Of a DNA stretch of 6,720 nucleotides, positions 1-5,797 are shown one piece after another (the stretch's first letter is position 1; each line of letters begins with the position of its first letter). The DNA is from Lachnospiraceae bacterium UBA1258. GTDB taxonomy: Bacteria; Bacillota; Clostridia; Lachnospirales; Lachnospiraceae. A model generated the notes under the pieces. It saw only the letters and a list, made by a program, of their open reading frames with translations, had not been told where the DNA came from and searched no databases. The translations under genes and the position numbers were made by a program. Location of the stretch: assembly GCA_002308235.1 (NCBI GenBank), contig DBVS01000071.1:1-6720 (forward strand), given 5' to 3'.

Positions 1-711
1 TATTCCTCATTCCTGCAGAGAGCTTACGATCAGATACTTCATGACGTATGCATACAGAACCTGCCTGTAGTGATCGCTATAGACAGGGCCGGACTGGTGG
101 GCAGCGACGGAGAGACACATCAGGGTATCTTTGATCTGTCTTATCTGGCTACCATACCCCGTCTTACGGTGATGGCTCCCAAGAATAAATGGGAACTTTC
201 GGATATGCTTAAGTTCGGACTTGCCCTTGAAGCACCCGTGGCTATCAGATATCCAAGGGGCGAAGCCTACGACGGACTTGAAGAGTATAGAACCCCCGTG
301 GAACTTGGCAAGAGCGAGATAATCTATCGGGAAAAAGACATCGCCCTTTTGGCTCTCGGCTCCATGGTTAAAACCGCCGTTGAAGTGAGAGACCTTTTAA
401 AGGACAAAGGTTTATCCTGCACCCTCATCAATGCCAGGTTTGCAAAGCCCATAGATTCGGAGACCTTAAAGGAAATATCCGGAGACCATTCCCTTCTTGT
501 GACCATGGAAGAAAACGTTACGAGCGGCGGATTCGGGGAAAGAACCAGACAGCTTCTTTTTGACGAAGGCATCGATATGGACCTTGTAAACGTAAGCCTT
601 CCCGATATGTTTTTGGAGCACGGAAGCGTCGACATTTTGAAAAAGAAAACGGGACTGGATGCGCAGTCGATTGTAAAGCGCATTGTATCGTTCCTCGAAA
701 ATAACAGGTAA
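1..711 (+). CDS. dxs: 1-deoxy-D-xylulose-5-phosphate synthase, C-terminal part (5' end outside window)
   Basis: Cytosolic thiamine-diphosphate enzyme that condenses pyruvate with glyceraldehyde 3-phosphate to make DXP, the first step of the MEP isoprenoid pathway, which also feeds thiamine and pyridoxal synthesis. The frame is open from base 1 and gives 236 residues to the TAA stop. The fragment opens with YSSFLQRAYDQ, aligning with E. coli Dxs from about Tyr392, so roughly the first 60% of the protein is missing. Visible substrate-site residues, in window numbering, are Tyr1, Arg7, Arg29 (IDRAG), Asp36 and His40 (GSDGETHQG) and Arg86 (RYPRG). They match E. coli Tyr392, Arg398, Arg420, Asp427, His431 and Arg478 as I recall them. 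Residues 1 to about 90 are the end of the pyrimidine-binding domain. The rest is the transketolase C-terminal domain, with the conserved VTMEEN and GGFGE stretches. The GTG at 70 is internal, not the real start. tlyA follows after 4 bases. The identification is firm. Confidence 0.97.
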   Translation, partial: YSSFLQRAYDQILHDVCIQNLPVVIAIDRAGLVGSDGETHQGIFDLSYLATIPRLTVMAPKNKWELSDMLKFGLALEAPVAIRYPRGEAYDGLEEYRTPVELGKSEIIYREKDIALLALGSMVKTAVEVRDLLKDKGLSCTLINARFAKPIDSETLKEISGDHSLLVTMEENVTSGGFGERTRQLLFDEGIDMDLVNVSLPDMFLEHGSVDILKKKTGLDAQSIVKRIVSFLENNR

Positions 712-715
712 TTTT

Positions 716-1528
716 ATGAAAGAAAGGCTGGATGTTCTGGTAACGGAAGCGGGATACGCCTCCTCCCGGGAGAAGGCGAAGGCCCTCATCATGAGCGGCA
801 ATGTTTTCGTTAACGGACAGAGAGAAGACAAAGCAGGTACCTTCTTTGAAAGAGAGGGCTTAGAGCTTACTGTCAAGGGCGGTGAACTTAAATACGTAAG
901 CCGCGGCGGACTTAAGCTTGAAAAGGCCATGAAGGTGTTCCCCATAGACTTAAACGGCTGTGTCTGCATGGACATAGGAGCTTCCACCGGAGGGTTTACC
1001 GACTGTATGCTTCAAAACGGAGCAAAGAAGGTGTTTTCCATCGATGTGGGACACGGTCAGCTTGACTGGAAACTTCGAAACGACGAAAGAGTCGTGTGCA
1101 TGGAAAAGACCAATTTCCGTTACACAACTCCCGAAGATATAGGCGAAGAACCGGATTTTGCATCGGTAGACGTTTCCTTTATCTCACTGACCAAGATTCT
1201 TGGACCTGCTTATAATATCATTAAAGCCGGGGCTTATATGGTATGTCTTATCAAGCCCCAATTTGAAGCCGGCAGGGAAGAAGTCGGAAAGAAGGGTGTC
1301 GTCAGAGACAAAAATGTCCACATGGATGTGATTGAAAGAATCGCAGAATTCGCCCTTCAAACCGGTTTTTCGGTCCTAAGCCTTGATCATTCCCCTATTA
1401 AAGGGCCTGAGGGAAACATAGAATACCTTCTTTTTATCAGGAAAGACGGAATTGAAACTGCAGAGAACCATATAACAGAGGTTGACATAACAAACACAGT
1501 CAACAAGGCTCATGAAAGCCTTGAATGA
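716..1528 (+). CDS. tlyA: TlyA family rRNA (cytidine-2'-O)-methyltransferase, S4 + FtsJ-like domains
   Basis: S-adenosylmethionine-dependent methyltransferase of 270 residues. Characterised TlyA proteins 2'-O-methylate C1920 of 23S rRNA, and type II members also C1409 of 16S rRNA. Loss causes capreomycin resistance in mycobacteria. The older 'hemolysin' label is not supported by mechanism. Residues 2-60 form an S4 RNA-binding domain (MKERLDVLVTEAG, SREKAKALI, VFVNG). Residues about 60-245 form the Rossmann methyltransferase, with SAM motif I DIGASTGGFTD at 86-96. The expected catalytic tetrad is visible: Lys67 (SRGGLKL), Asp152 (SVDVSFISL), Lys180 (LIKPQFE) and Glu236 (GNIEYLLF). ATG 716 was chosen because the S4 domain starts there. 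An in-frame start at 683 would lie inside dxs and add an unrelated 11-residue tail. ACAGG at 704-708 is a weak ribosome binding site, so coupling to dxs translation is likely. About 25 residues past the methyltransferase core look unstructured. Type I versus type II cannot be settled by eye. Confidence 0.95.
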   Translation: MKERLDVLVTEAGYASSREKAKALIMSGNVFVNGQREDKAGTFFEREGLELTVKGGELKYVSRGGLKLEKAMKVFPIDLNGCVCMDIGASTGGFTDCMLQNGAKKVFSIDVGHGQLDWKLRNDERVVCMEKTNFRYTTPEDIGEEPDFASVDVSFISLTKILGPAYNIIKAGAYMVCLIKPQFEAGREEVGKKGVVRDKNVHMDVIERIAEFALQTGFSVLSLDHSPIKGPEGNIEYLLFIRKDGIETAENHITEVDITNTVNKAHESLE

Positions 1529-1542
1529 CAGCAAACAAACAC

Positions 1543-1549
1543 AGAGGTG
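1543..1549 (+). promoter_or_regulatory. ribosome binding site that decides the nadK start
   Basis: AGAGGTG differs by one base from GGAGGTG and lies 4 bases before ATG 1554. The earlier in-frame ATG at 1512, inside the end of tlyA, has no comparable site. It would also add 14 residues not typical of NAD kinase. This supports 1554 as the start. Confidence 0.75.
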
Positions 1550-1553
1550 TAAG

Positions 1554-2408
1554 ATGGAACGTTTTCTTATTCGAACCAACGAGTCAAAGGACGAGAAATT
1601 ACAGGTTACAAAGAGCATTGCCGATTTCCTTAAATCCAAAGGGAAAACGGTCACCATAGAATCCATGGACGATGAAAAGATCTACGGAAAAGAAGAATCC
1701 GCAAGCTTTGAAAAGGGTGAAAAGCCCGATGCGGTCATCGTTCTCGGAGGAGACGGAACCATGCTTCGTGCCGCAAGAGATTTTGTGGAGGAAGAGATTC
1801 CTCTTATCGGCGTCAATCTCGGCGGCCTCGGCTATCTTGCCGAAATCGACAGAGACGGCATTTTCAAGTCTTTGGAAAAGCTTACAAGCGGCGAATACTT
1901 CATTGAAGAAAGAATGATGCTTGAGGGAAGTGTCATCAGAAACAACAAGCCCGTAGCCTATGCAACGGCGTTAAATGACATTGCGGTCTTAAAATCCGTT
2001 CCCTACAGAGCCATCAATTTCGATGTGTACGTTAACGGCCTTTTCTTAAAGTCCTACAGTGCCGACGGTGTCGTTGTGTCAACACCCACAGGTTCAACGG
2101 GATATAACCTCTCCGCAGGCGGCCCCATAGTGGAGCCCGGTGCGGATCTGCTGGTGCTTACGCCTGTTTGTCCCCATACCATGAACTCCCGCAGCATCGT
2201 ACTTTCGGGAGAGGACGAAGTGCTTATCGAGATCAAGGACGCAAAGAACGGCGGAGAGCAGCCCGCTTTTGCTATGTCAGACGGAGCTTCCCACTTCGAA
2301 CTTAAGACCGGAGACGGCTTTGTAATGCGCCGTTCCGACAAGCGGACCAGGATTGTGAAGCTTAACCGTGAAAGTTTCCTTGAGGTCCTTAAGTCCAAGA
2401 TGAGCTGA
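1554..2408 (+). CDS. nadK: NAD(+) kinase (ATP- or polyphosphate-NAD kinase)
   Basis: Cytosolic enzyme that phosphorylates NAD to NADP at the 2' position of the adenosine ribose. It is normally the only route to NADP and so essential. The product is 284 residues, the usual size for Gram-positive NadK. All family motifs are present in order: VIVLGGDGTM at 61-70, with Asp67 of the GGDG motif as the conserved acidic residue of the active site; NLGGLGYLAEI at 88-98; ALNDI at 139-143; PTGSTGYNLSAGGPIV at 178-193, the NAD-binding signature; PVCPHTMNSRSIV at 204-216; and SDG at 242-244. The N-terminus MERFLIRTNESKD is the typical first beta strand, which with the ribosome binding site fixes the start. 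The gene lies 25 bases after tlyA and 15 before argR, probably in the same transcript. tlyA-nadK-argR adjacency is common in Clostridia. The choice between ATP and polyphosphate as donor cannot be read from sequence here. Confidence 0.97.
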   Translation: MERFLIRTNESKDEKLQVTKSIADFLKSKGKTVTIESMDDEKIYGKEESASFEKGEKPDAVIVLGGDGTMLRAARDFVEEEIPLIGVNLGGLGYLAEIDRDGIFKSLEKLTSGEYFIEERMMLEGSVIRNNKPVAYATALNDIAVLKSVPYRAINFDVYVNGLFLKSYSADGVVVSTPTGSTGYNLSAGGPIVEPGADLLVLTPVCPHTMNSRSIVLSGEDEVLIEIKDAKNGGEQPAFAMSDGASHFELKTGDGFVMRRSDKRTRIVKLNRESFLEVLKSKMS

Positions 2409-2413
2409 TAAGC

Positions 2414-2419
2414 GGGGGT
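2414..2419 (+). promoter_or_regulatory. ribosome binding site for the GTG start of argR
   Basis: GGGGGT matches GGAGGT at five of six bases and stands 4 bases before GTG 2424. The start is further supported by MKNGRQKKIIEII, the usual first helix of ArgR proteins. No ATG lies in frame nearby. Confidence 0.65.
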
Positions 2420-2423
2420 AAAC

Positions 2424-2876
2424 GTGAAAAACGGCAGACAGAAGAAAATTATCGAAATAATCGAAAACAACGAGATCGAAACCCAGGAAGAACTGGTGGA
2501 CAGACTGAAGGCCGAAGGGTTTAACGTTACCCAGGCCACTGTTTCAAGGGACATCAGGACCCTTTCCGTTTACAAGAAGGCCATAGGTGACGGCAGACAG
2601 AAATATGCCGTCGAAAAAGAAAATGACCACACTCTCGACGGCAAGTTTAAAAGAGTGTTGAGGGATGGATTCGTTTCCATAGACATGGCCCAGAACATCC
2701 TGGTCATTAAGACGGTTTCGGGTATGGCCATGGCGGTTGCCGCTGCCGTGGATGCAATGCATTTTAAAGAGATTGTGGGTACAATTGCGGGGGATGATAC
2801 AATTATGATGGCTGTCCGTACTGTGGAGGACACCAGAGCCGTCATGAAGAAAATCAACCTTCTTTTGAATGAATAG
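2424..2876 (+). CDS. argR: arginine repressor ArgR/AhrC family
   Basis: Hexameric transcription factor that uses arginine as co-repressor to bind ARG boxes, controlling arginine synthesis and catabolism genes. The product is 150 residues, full length for the family, from a GTG start. Residues 1-65 are the winged helix-turn-helix, with recognition segment TQATVSRD at 36-43 and wing DGRQKYAV at 56-63. Residues about 75-150 are the oligomerisation and arginine-binding domain, with GTIAGDDT at 119-126. Asp124 and Asp125 match the arginine-contacting Asp128 and Asp129 of E. coli. Oddly, the segment TVSGMAMAVA (97-106) has Met103 where E. coli (Gln106) and B. subtilis AhrC carry Gln (GNAQ), a residue that contacts bound arginine. 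This could alter ligand affinity or be a lineage variant. No arginine genes are in the window, so it acts on distant targets. No clear ARG box stands upstream, so autoregulation is not evident. It is 15 bases after nadK and 47 before recN. Confidence 0.95.
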   Translation: MKNGRQKKIIEIIENNEIETQEELVDRLKAEGFNVTQATVSRDIRTLSVYKKAIGDGRQKYAVEKENDHTLDGKFKRVLRDGFVSIDMAQNILVIKTVSGMAMAVAAAVDAMHFKEIVGTIAGDDTIMMAVRTVEDTRAVMKKINLLLNE

Positions 2877-2915
2877 CTTACAGAGAAAAAATACGGATTC
2901 CGGGGAGAGAAGACT

Positions 2916-2920
2916 GGAGA
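2916..2920 (+). promoter_or_regulatory. ribosome binding site for recN
   Basis: GGAGA lies 3 bases before ATG 2924, at the end of the 47-base argR-recN gap. The start is confirmed by the conserved RecN opening MLESIYVKNLALIEE. Confidence 0.65.
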
Positions 2921-2923
2921 AGT

Positions 2924-4606
2924 ATGTTAGAAAGCATTTATGTTAAGAATCTTGCGCTCATTGAAGAGTGCGGGATCGATTTTAAAGAGGGACTGAATAT
3001 TTTGACCGGAGAAACGGGCGCAGGAAAATCCGTGCTCATAGGCTCCGTTAATTTGGCACTCGGTGCAAGGGCTGACAAGGACATGATCAGGACCGGCGCC
3101 GAGGATGCGTTCGTATCCATTTCTTTCAGCGAAAGCGCCAAGGCGCGTACGCTTCTTGATTCCTGGGATATACCCTGTGATGACGGCACCATAGTTATTT
3201 CCAGGAAAATTTCCGCAACAAAAAACATTTTTAAGATCAACGGAGAGATCGCAAATGCAAGGCAGGTCAAGGAACTGGCCGAATATCTCATCGATATTCA
3301 CGGGCAGCACGAGCACCAGTCTTTGTTAAACAACGCCCGCCAGCTTGAAATGCTTGATGCTTACGGTATGGAAAAGATCGCTCCCGCCCTTGAAAAATGT
3401 GCCGAATCTGCCGGTAAATTAAAGGCACTTCGGGAAGAACTTTCAAGCCTTTCCGAAAGGCAAAAGGGCAGCGACCGCGAGATCGACCTTCTTTCCTACG
3501 AAATAAAGGAGATCGACGACGCCAACCTGATTCCCGGTGAGGACGAGGAACTGGAAGAAAAATATAAGATCATGCAGGCCGCCGGAAAGAACACGGAACT
3601 CTTAAACGAGGCTTTAAACTGTGTTTCCGGAGATGATTCGGGTGACGCCGGCAGCCTTATTTCCAGGGCAATTCAGAGCATGAACCGGGTTAAGAGCGAA
3701 GACGAGCGGATAACTTCCGCCCTTGATAAACTTTCGGAAGCGGAGGAACTTTTAGGCGATTTTTCACTTGAAATATCCAGATATCTTTCGGACACCGACT
3801 TTTCGGAAGAAGAGTTTAAAGAAACGGAAGAAAGATTAAACCTCATAAACACCCTTAAAAACCGTTACGGTGCCACGGTTGACGAGATCCTTAAAACAAG
3901 GGACGAAAAAGAAAACGAACTTTTAAAGCTTCGGGATATCGACGCTTACAGGGAAAAGATCAAAAAAGAATGCGATGAAGCGGAAGCCGTTTACGCCGCT
4001 TCTGCCCGCAATTTAAGTAAGTTAAGGACCGAAGCCGCAAAGCGCTTTTCAAAGGAACTTGAAACTGAGCTTAAGGAATTAAGCTTCGGTACCGTTGCTT
4101 TTAACATTGAGGTCATACCGGATGAGTCCAAGGTTTCAAATCTTGGGTTTGATTCCTGCGAATTTATGATATCCGTTAACCTGGGTGAACCCTTAAAGCC
4201 CATGAAGAATGTTTCAAGCGGAGGCGAACTTTCAAGGATCATGCTGGCTATCAAGACGATCCTGGCGGAAAAGGACGACATCGATTCCCTTATTTTCGAT
4301 GAAATAGACGCAGGTATCAGCGGACGTACCGCCTGGGAGGTTTCGGGCAAACTTAACCGCTTATCGAGAAAACATCAGGTTATTGCAATCACACACCTTG
4401 CGCAGATCGCCGCCATGGCAGATGCGCACTTTGAGATAAAGAAAACAAGTGCGGAGGGAAAGACAGTCACCAACATTTCCATGCTTGACAGAGAAGGCGA
4501 GATCGGAGAGCTTGCAAGGCTCATCGGAGCGGATGAGCAAAGTGAAGCCAGTCTCACCAACGCCAAAGAATTAAAGGACAGAGCAGATGCCGAAAAGAAG
4601 CGCTGA
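2924..4606 (+). CDS. recN: DNA repair protein RecN (SMC-like ATPase)
   Basis: Cytosolic SMC-family ATPase that acts early in double-strand break repair, binding and tethering DNA so that RecA-dependent recombination can proceed. It is 560 residues, normal for the family (about 550-570). The N-terminal ATPase half has Walker A GETGAGKS at 29-36 and the RecN-typical DIHGQHEHQS (ends near residue 134). Residues about 150-375 are charged, Glu/Lys-rich heptad-like coiled coil, shorter than in true SMC proteins. The C-terminal half has the ABC signature SSGGELS at 431-437, Walker B LIFDEIDAG with Asp459 and Glu460, and the switch histidine His491 in ITHLAQIA. All catalytic elements are intact, so it should be functional. 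No LexA box (CGAAC-N4-GTTCG type) is visible upstream, so SOS control through a local promoter is not supported. Expression is probably from the dxs/tlyA/nadK/argR transcript. Its last 20 bases overlap the next gene. Confidence 0.97.
   Translation: MLESIYVKNLALIEECGIDFKEGLNILTGETGAGKSVLIGSVNLALGARADKDMIRTGAEDAFVSISFSESAKARTLLDSWDIPCDDGTIVISRKISATKNIFKINGEIANARQVKELAEYLIDIHGQHEHQSLLNNARQLEMLDAYGMEKIAPALEKCAESAGKLKALREELSSLSERQKGSDREIDLLSYEIKEIDDANLIPGEDEELEEKYKIMQAAGKNTELLNEALNCVSGDDSGDAGSLISRAIQSMNRVKSEDERITSALDKLSEAEELLGDFSLEISRYLSDTDFSEEEFKETEERLNLINTLKNRYGATVDEILKTRDEKENELLKLRDIDAYREKIKKECDEAEAVYAASARNLSKLRTEAAKRFSKELETELKELSFGTVAFNIEVIPDESKVSNLGFDSCEFMISVNLGEPLKPMKNVSSGGELSRIMLAIKTILAEKDDIDSLIFDEIDAGISGRTAWEVSGKLNRLSRKHQVIAITHLAQIAAMADAHFEIKKTSAEGKTVTNISMLDREGEIGELARLIGADEQSEASLTNAKELKDRADAEKKR
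4573..4578 (+). promoter_or_regulatory. ribosome binding site inside recN for the overlapping membrane protein gene
   Basis: AAAGGA stands 8 bases before ATG 4587, within the recN coding sequence. The other in-frame candidate, ATG 4620, is preceded only by A/T-rich sequence (CAAAAAAATATAT) without a Shine-Dalgarno match. The overlapping start is therefore preferred, and translation is probably coupled to recN. Confidence 0.6.
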
Positions 4607-5756
4607 CAAAAAAATATATATGTGGCTTTACGGCGCATTCTTATGCGTCTATTTTGCGGCGCTTTTTTATCTTTTCAGGGCTGAACTTACGGTCTATCCC
4701 ACGGATCCCGACTTCAGGTTTGAGTCCGATACCTATGTCCATGTGATATTTGCGATAAAGAACGGATATTTTCACAGCCTGAGTGCCTTTATTTATATCC
4801 TTCTTTCAAAGCTCCCCTTTATGGATTATACGATCCCCTGCCTGCTTTCTTTTATGACGGTGGGGGCTGTAGTCCTCGTCAAAAGGCTCATTGAAGTGCT
4901 TCCCGGGGGAGAGAAGATACCTGCACCTGTGGTTTACATAATATCTATACTTTCGAATTTCGCCATGGGTTTTTACCTTCCCTTTGTAAACAGGCAGCAT
5001 TACATAGGTTATGAAAACGCCAATATGTGGCACAATTCCACTTATATCTTCATGAGATTTTTCGCTGTGCTCACGGTGATCGTCTTTGTGAAACTCTACA
5101 GAAGCTACAAAGACGGCATCGACGTTAAAAGCTTTTGCTTATATACGCTTTTGCTTACCGTGACCACGGGCTTTAAGGCAAGCTTCTTTACCGTTTTCGC
5201 ACCCTTTCTTGCAATCCTTCTTTTAAGGGATCTTTTCAGGAAAACCAAGTTTTTGCGGGTATTTGTAATGGCCTGCTCGGTACTTCCTTCCTTTGTTGTT
5301 TTGGTGCTTCAGAGTCTGGTGCTTTTTGCGGGAGAAGAAAAGGCAAGCATAGTTTTTGCACCCTTTAAGACCTTTTCCGAACGGGGAGACCATCCGAAGG
5401 TGTCTCTGATCGTGTCCGTTCTTTTTCTGATTGTGGTATTGGCCTTTAATATTCCGAAACTTAAGAGCGACGGAATATATGCGGGCAGCATTCTTTTCTT
5501 TGTCATTGGGTTTACGGAGGCTTTGCTTTTGGCAGAATCGGGAGCCAGAGACGAAGCATCCAATTTTATGTGGGGTTATTCGATTACCCTCTATTTTGCA
5601 TTTATTATCGCCGCGAAACGCGCATACTTATCCTTCCTTGAAAGCGGAAAGAAGCTTCCCGTTTTCCTGATGCAGACAGGTGTCTTCCTCTGGCACGCGG
5701 TAAGCGGAGCCTGGCATTTCGTGCTTCTGCTTCTGGGCTTTACGTTTTTTAAGTAG
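4587..5756 (+). CDS. polytopic membrane protein of unknown function, possibly GT-C-like
   Basis: I do not recognise a characterised family. The product has 389 residues and about 9-10 likely membrane helices, near 11-30, 81-100, 112-132, 152-170, 182-213 (one or two), 222-247, 271-290, 296-316, 330-346 and 357-386, with a weaker one near 63-78. The positively charged start MPKRSADKK predicts N-in topology, which puts loop 31-62 outside. That loop is polar and acidic (VYPTDPDFRFESDTYVH). Other conserved-looking polar patches are YENANMWHNSTYI (142-154) and ESGARDEASNFMWGY (317-331). An acidic first external loop followed by many helices is the layout of GT-C glycosyltransferases using lipid-linked donors, so a cell-envelope glycan role is possible. 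I vaguely recall SD-x-x-x-H, WHN and ESG-R motifs in unnamed Lachnospiraceae membrane proteins, but this is unverified. No signal peptidase or lipoprotein site is seen. It overlaps recN by 20 bases, which suggests shared expression rather than shared function. Confidence 0.85.
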   Translation: MPKRSADKKIYMWLYGAFLCVYFAALFYLFRAELTVYPTDPDFRFESDTYVHVIFAIKNGYFHSLSAFIYILLSKLPFMDYTIPCLLSFMTVGAVVLVKRLIEVLPGGEKIPAPVVYIISILSNFAMGFYLPFVNRQHYIGYENANMWHNSTYIFMRFFAVLTVIVFVKLYRSYKDGIDVKSFCLYTLLLTVTTGFKASFFTVFAPFLAILLLRDLFRKTKFLRVFVMACSVLPSFVVLVLQSLVLFAGEEKASIVFAPFKTFSERGDHPKVSLIVSVLFLIVVLAFNIPKLKSDGIYAGSILFFVIGFTEALLLAESGARDEASNFMWGYSITLYFAFIIAAKRAYLSFLESGKKLPVFLMQTGVFLWHAVSGAWHFVLLLLGFTFFK

Positions 5757-5767
5757 GAAAGTATAAT
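5739..5767 (+). promoter_or_regulatory. predicted sigma-A promoter for glgA
   Basis: A perfect -10 hexamer TATAAT lies at 5762-5767. Exactly 17 bases upstream is TTTACG (5739-5744), matching four of six bases of TTGACA. There is no extended -10 TG. Transcription would begin near 5774, giving a leader of about 25 bases that carries only the ribosome binding site. The -35 lies inside the last codons of the membrane protein gene. The call is from pattern only. Confidence 0.6.
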
Positions 5768-5785
5768 ATAAGCGAATGTATATCC

Positions 5786-5790
5786 GGAGG
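5786..5790 (+). promoter_or_regulatory. strong ribosome binding site for the GTG start of glgA
   Basis: A perfect GGAGG sits 7 bases before GTG 5798, ideal spacing. Together with the family's standard opening MKKILFVASE it fixes the GTG start. The ATG at 5776 is in a different frame and leads only to a short shadow reading. Confidence 0.8.
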
Positions 5791-5797
5791 ATCGAAA

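Noticed and set aside
466..987. Long minus-strand open frame of 173 codons across the dxs-tlyA junction
   Set aside because: It lies opposite two well-identified genes, has no recognisable protein motifs, and is explained by the CTT/AAG-rich codon use of the + strand. The other minus-strand frames, such as 324-683, 2054-2554, 2927-3316, 3991-4350 and 5591-5980, are rejected for the same reason.
1572..1585. CGAAC followed 4 bases later by GAGTC, considered as a LexA (SOS) box
   Set aside because: The second half does not match GTTCG, and the site is within nadK, far from recN.
1672..1917. 81-codon + strand frame inside nadK
   Set aside because: It is an alternate-frame shadow of NadK, whose motifs are intact in the main frame. 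No ribosome binding site supports it.
2843..2858. CATGAAGAAAATCAAC resembling half of a Bacillus ARG box (CATGAATAAAAATTCA)
   Set aside because: Only the left half matches. The palindromic right half is missing and the site is inside the argR coding sequence. Probably chance.
2865..2897. Possible promoter ahead of recN (TTGAAT near 2865 with A/T-rich sequence downstream)
   Set aside because: There is no hexamer close to TATAAT at 16-18 base spacing; AAAATA at the right distance is too weak to report.
4608..4614. Run of seven A near the start of the membrane protein gene, considered as a slippage or frameshift site
   Set aside because: The reading frame continues cleanly through it as Asp-Lys-Lys-Ile, and neither alternative frame gives a meaningful product.
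5757..5797. Searched for a terminator between the membrane protein gene and glgA
   Set aside because: No inverted repeat followed by a T-run is present. The TTTTTT at 5745-5750 precedes the stop codon and has no GC-rich hairpin before it.
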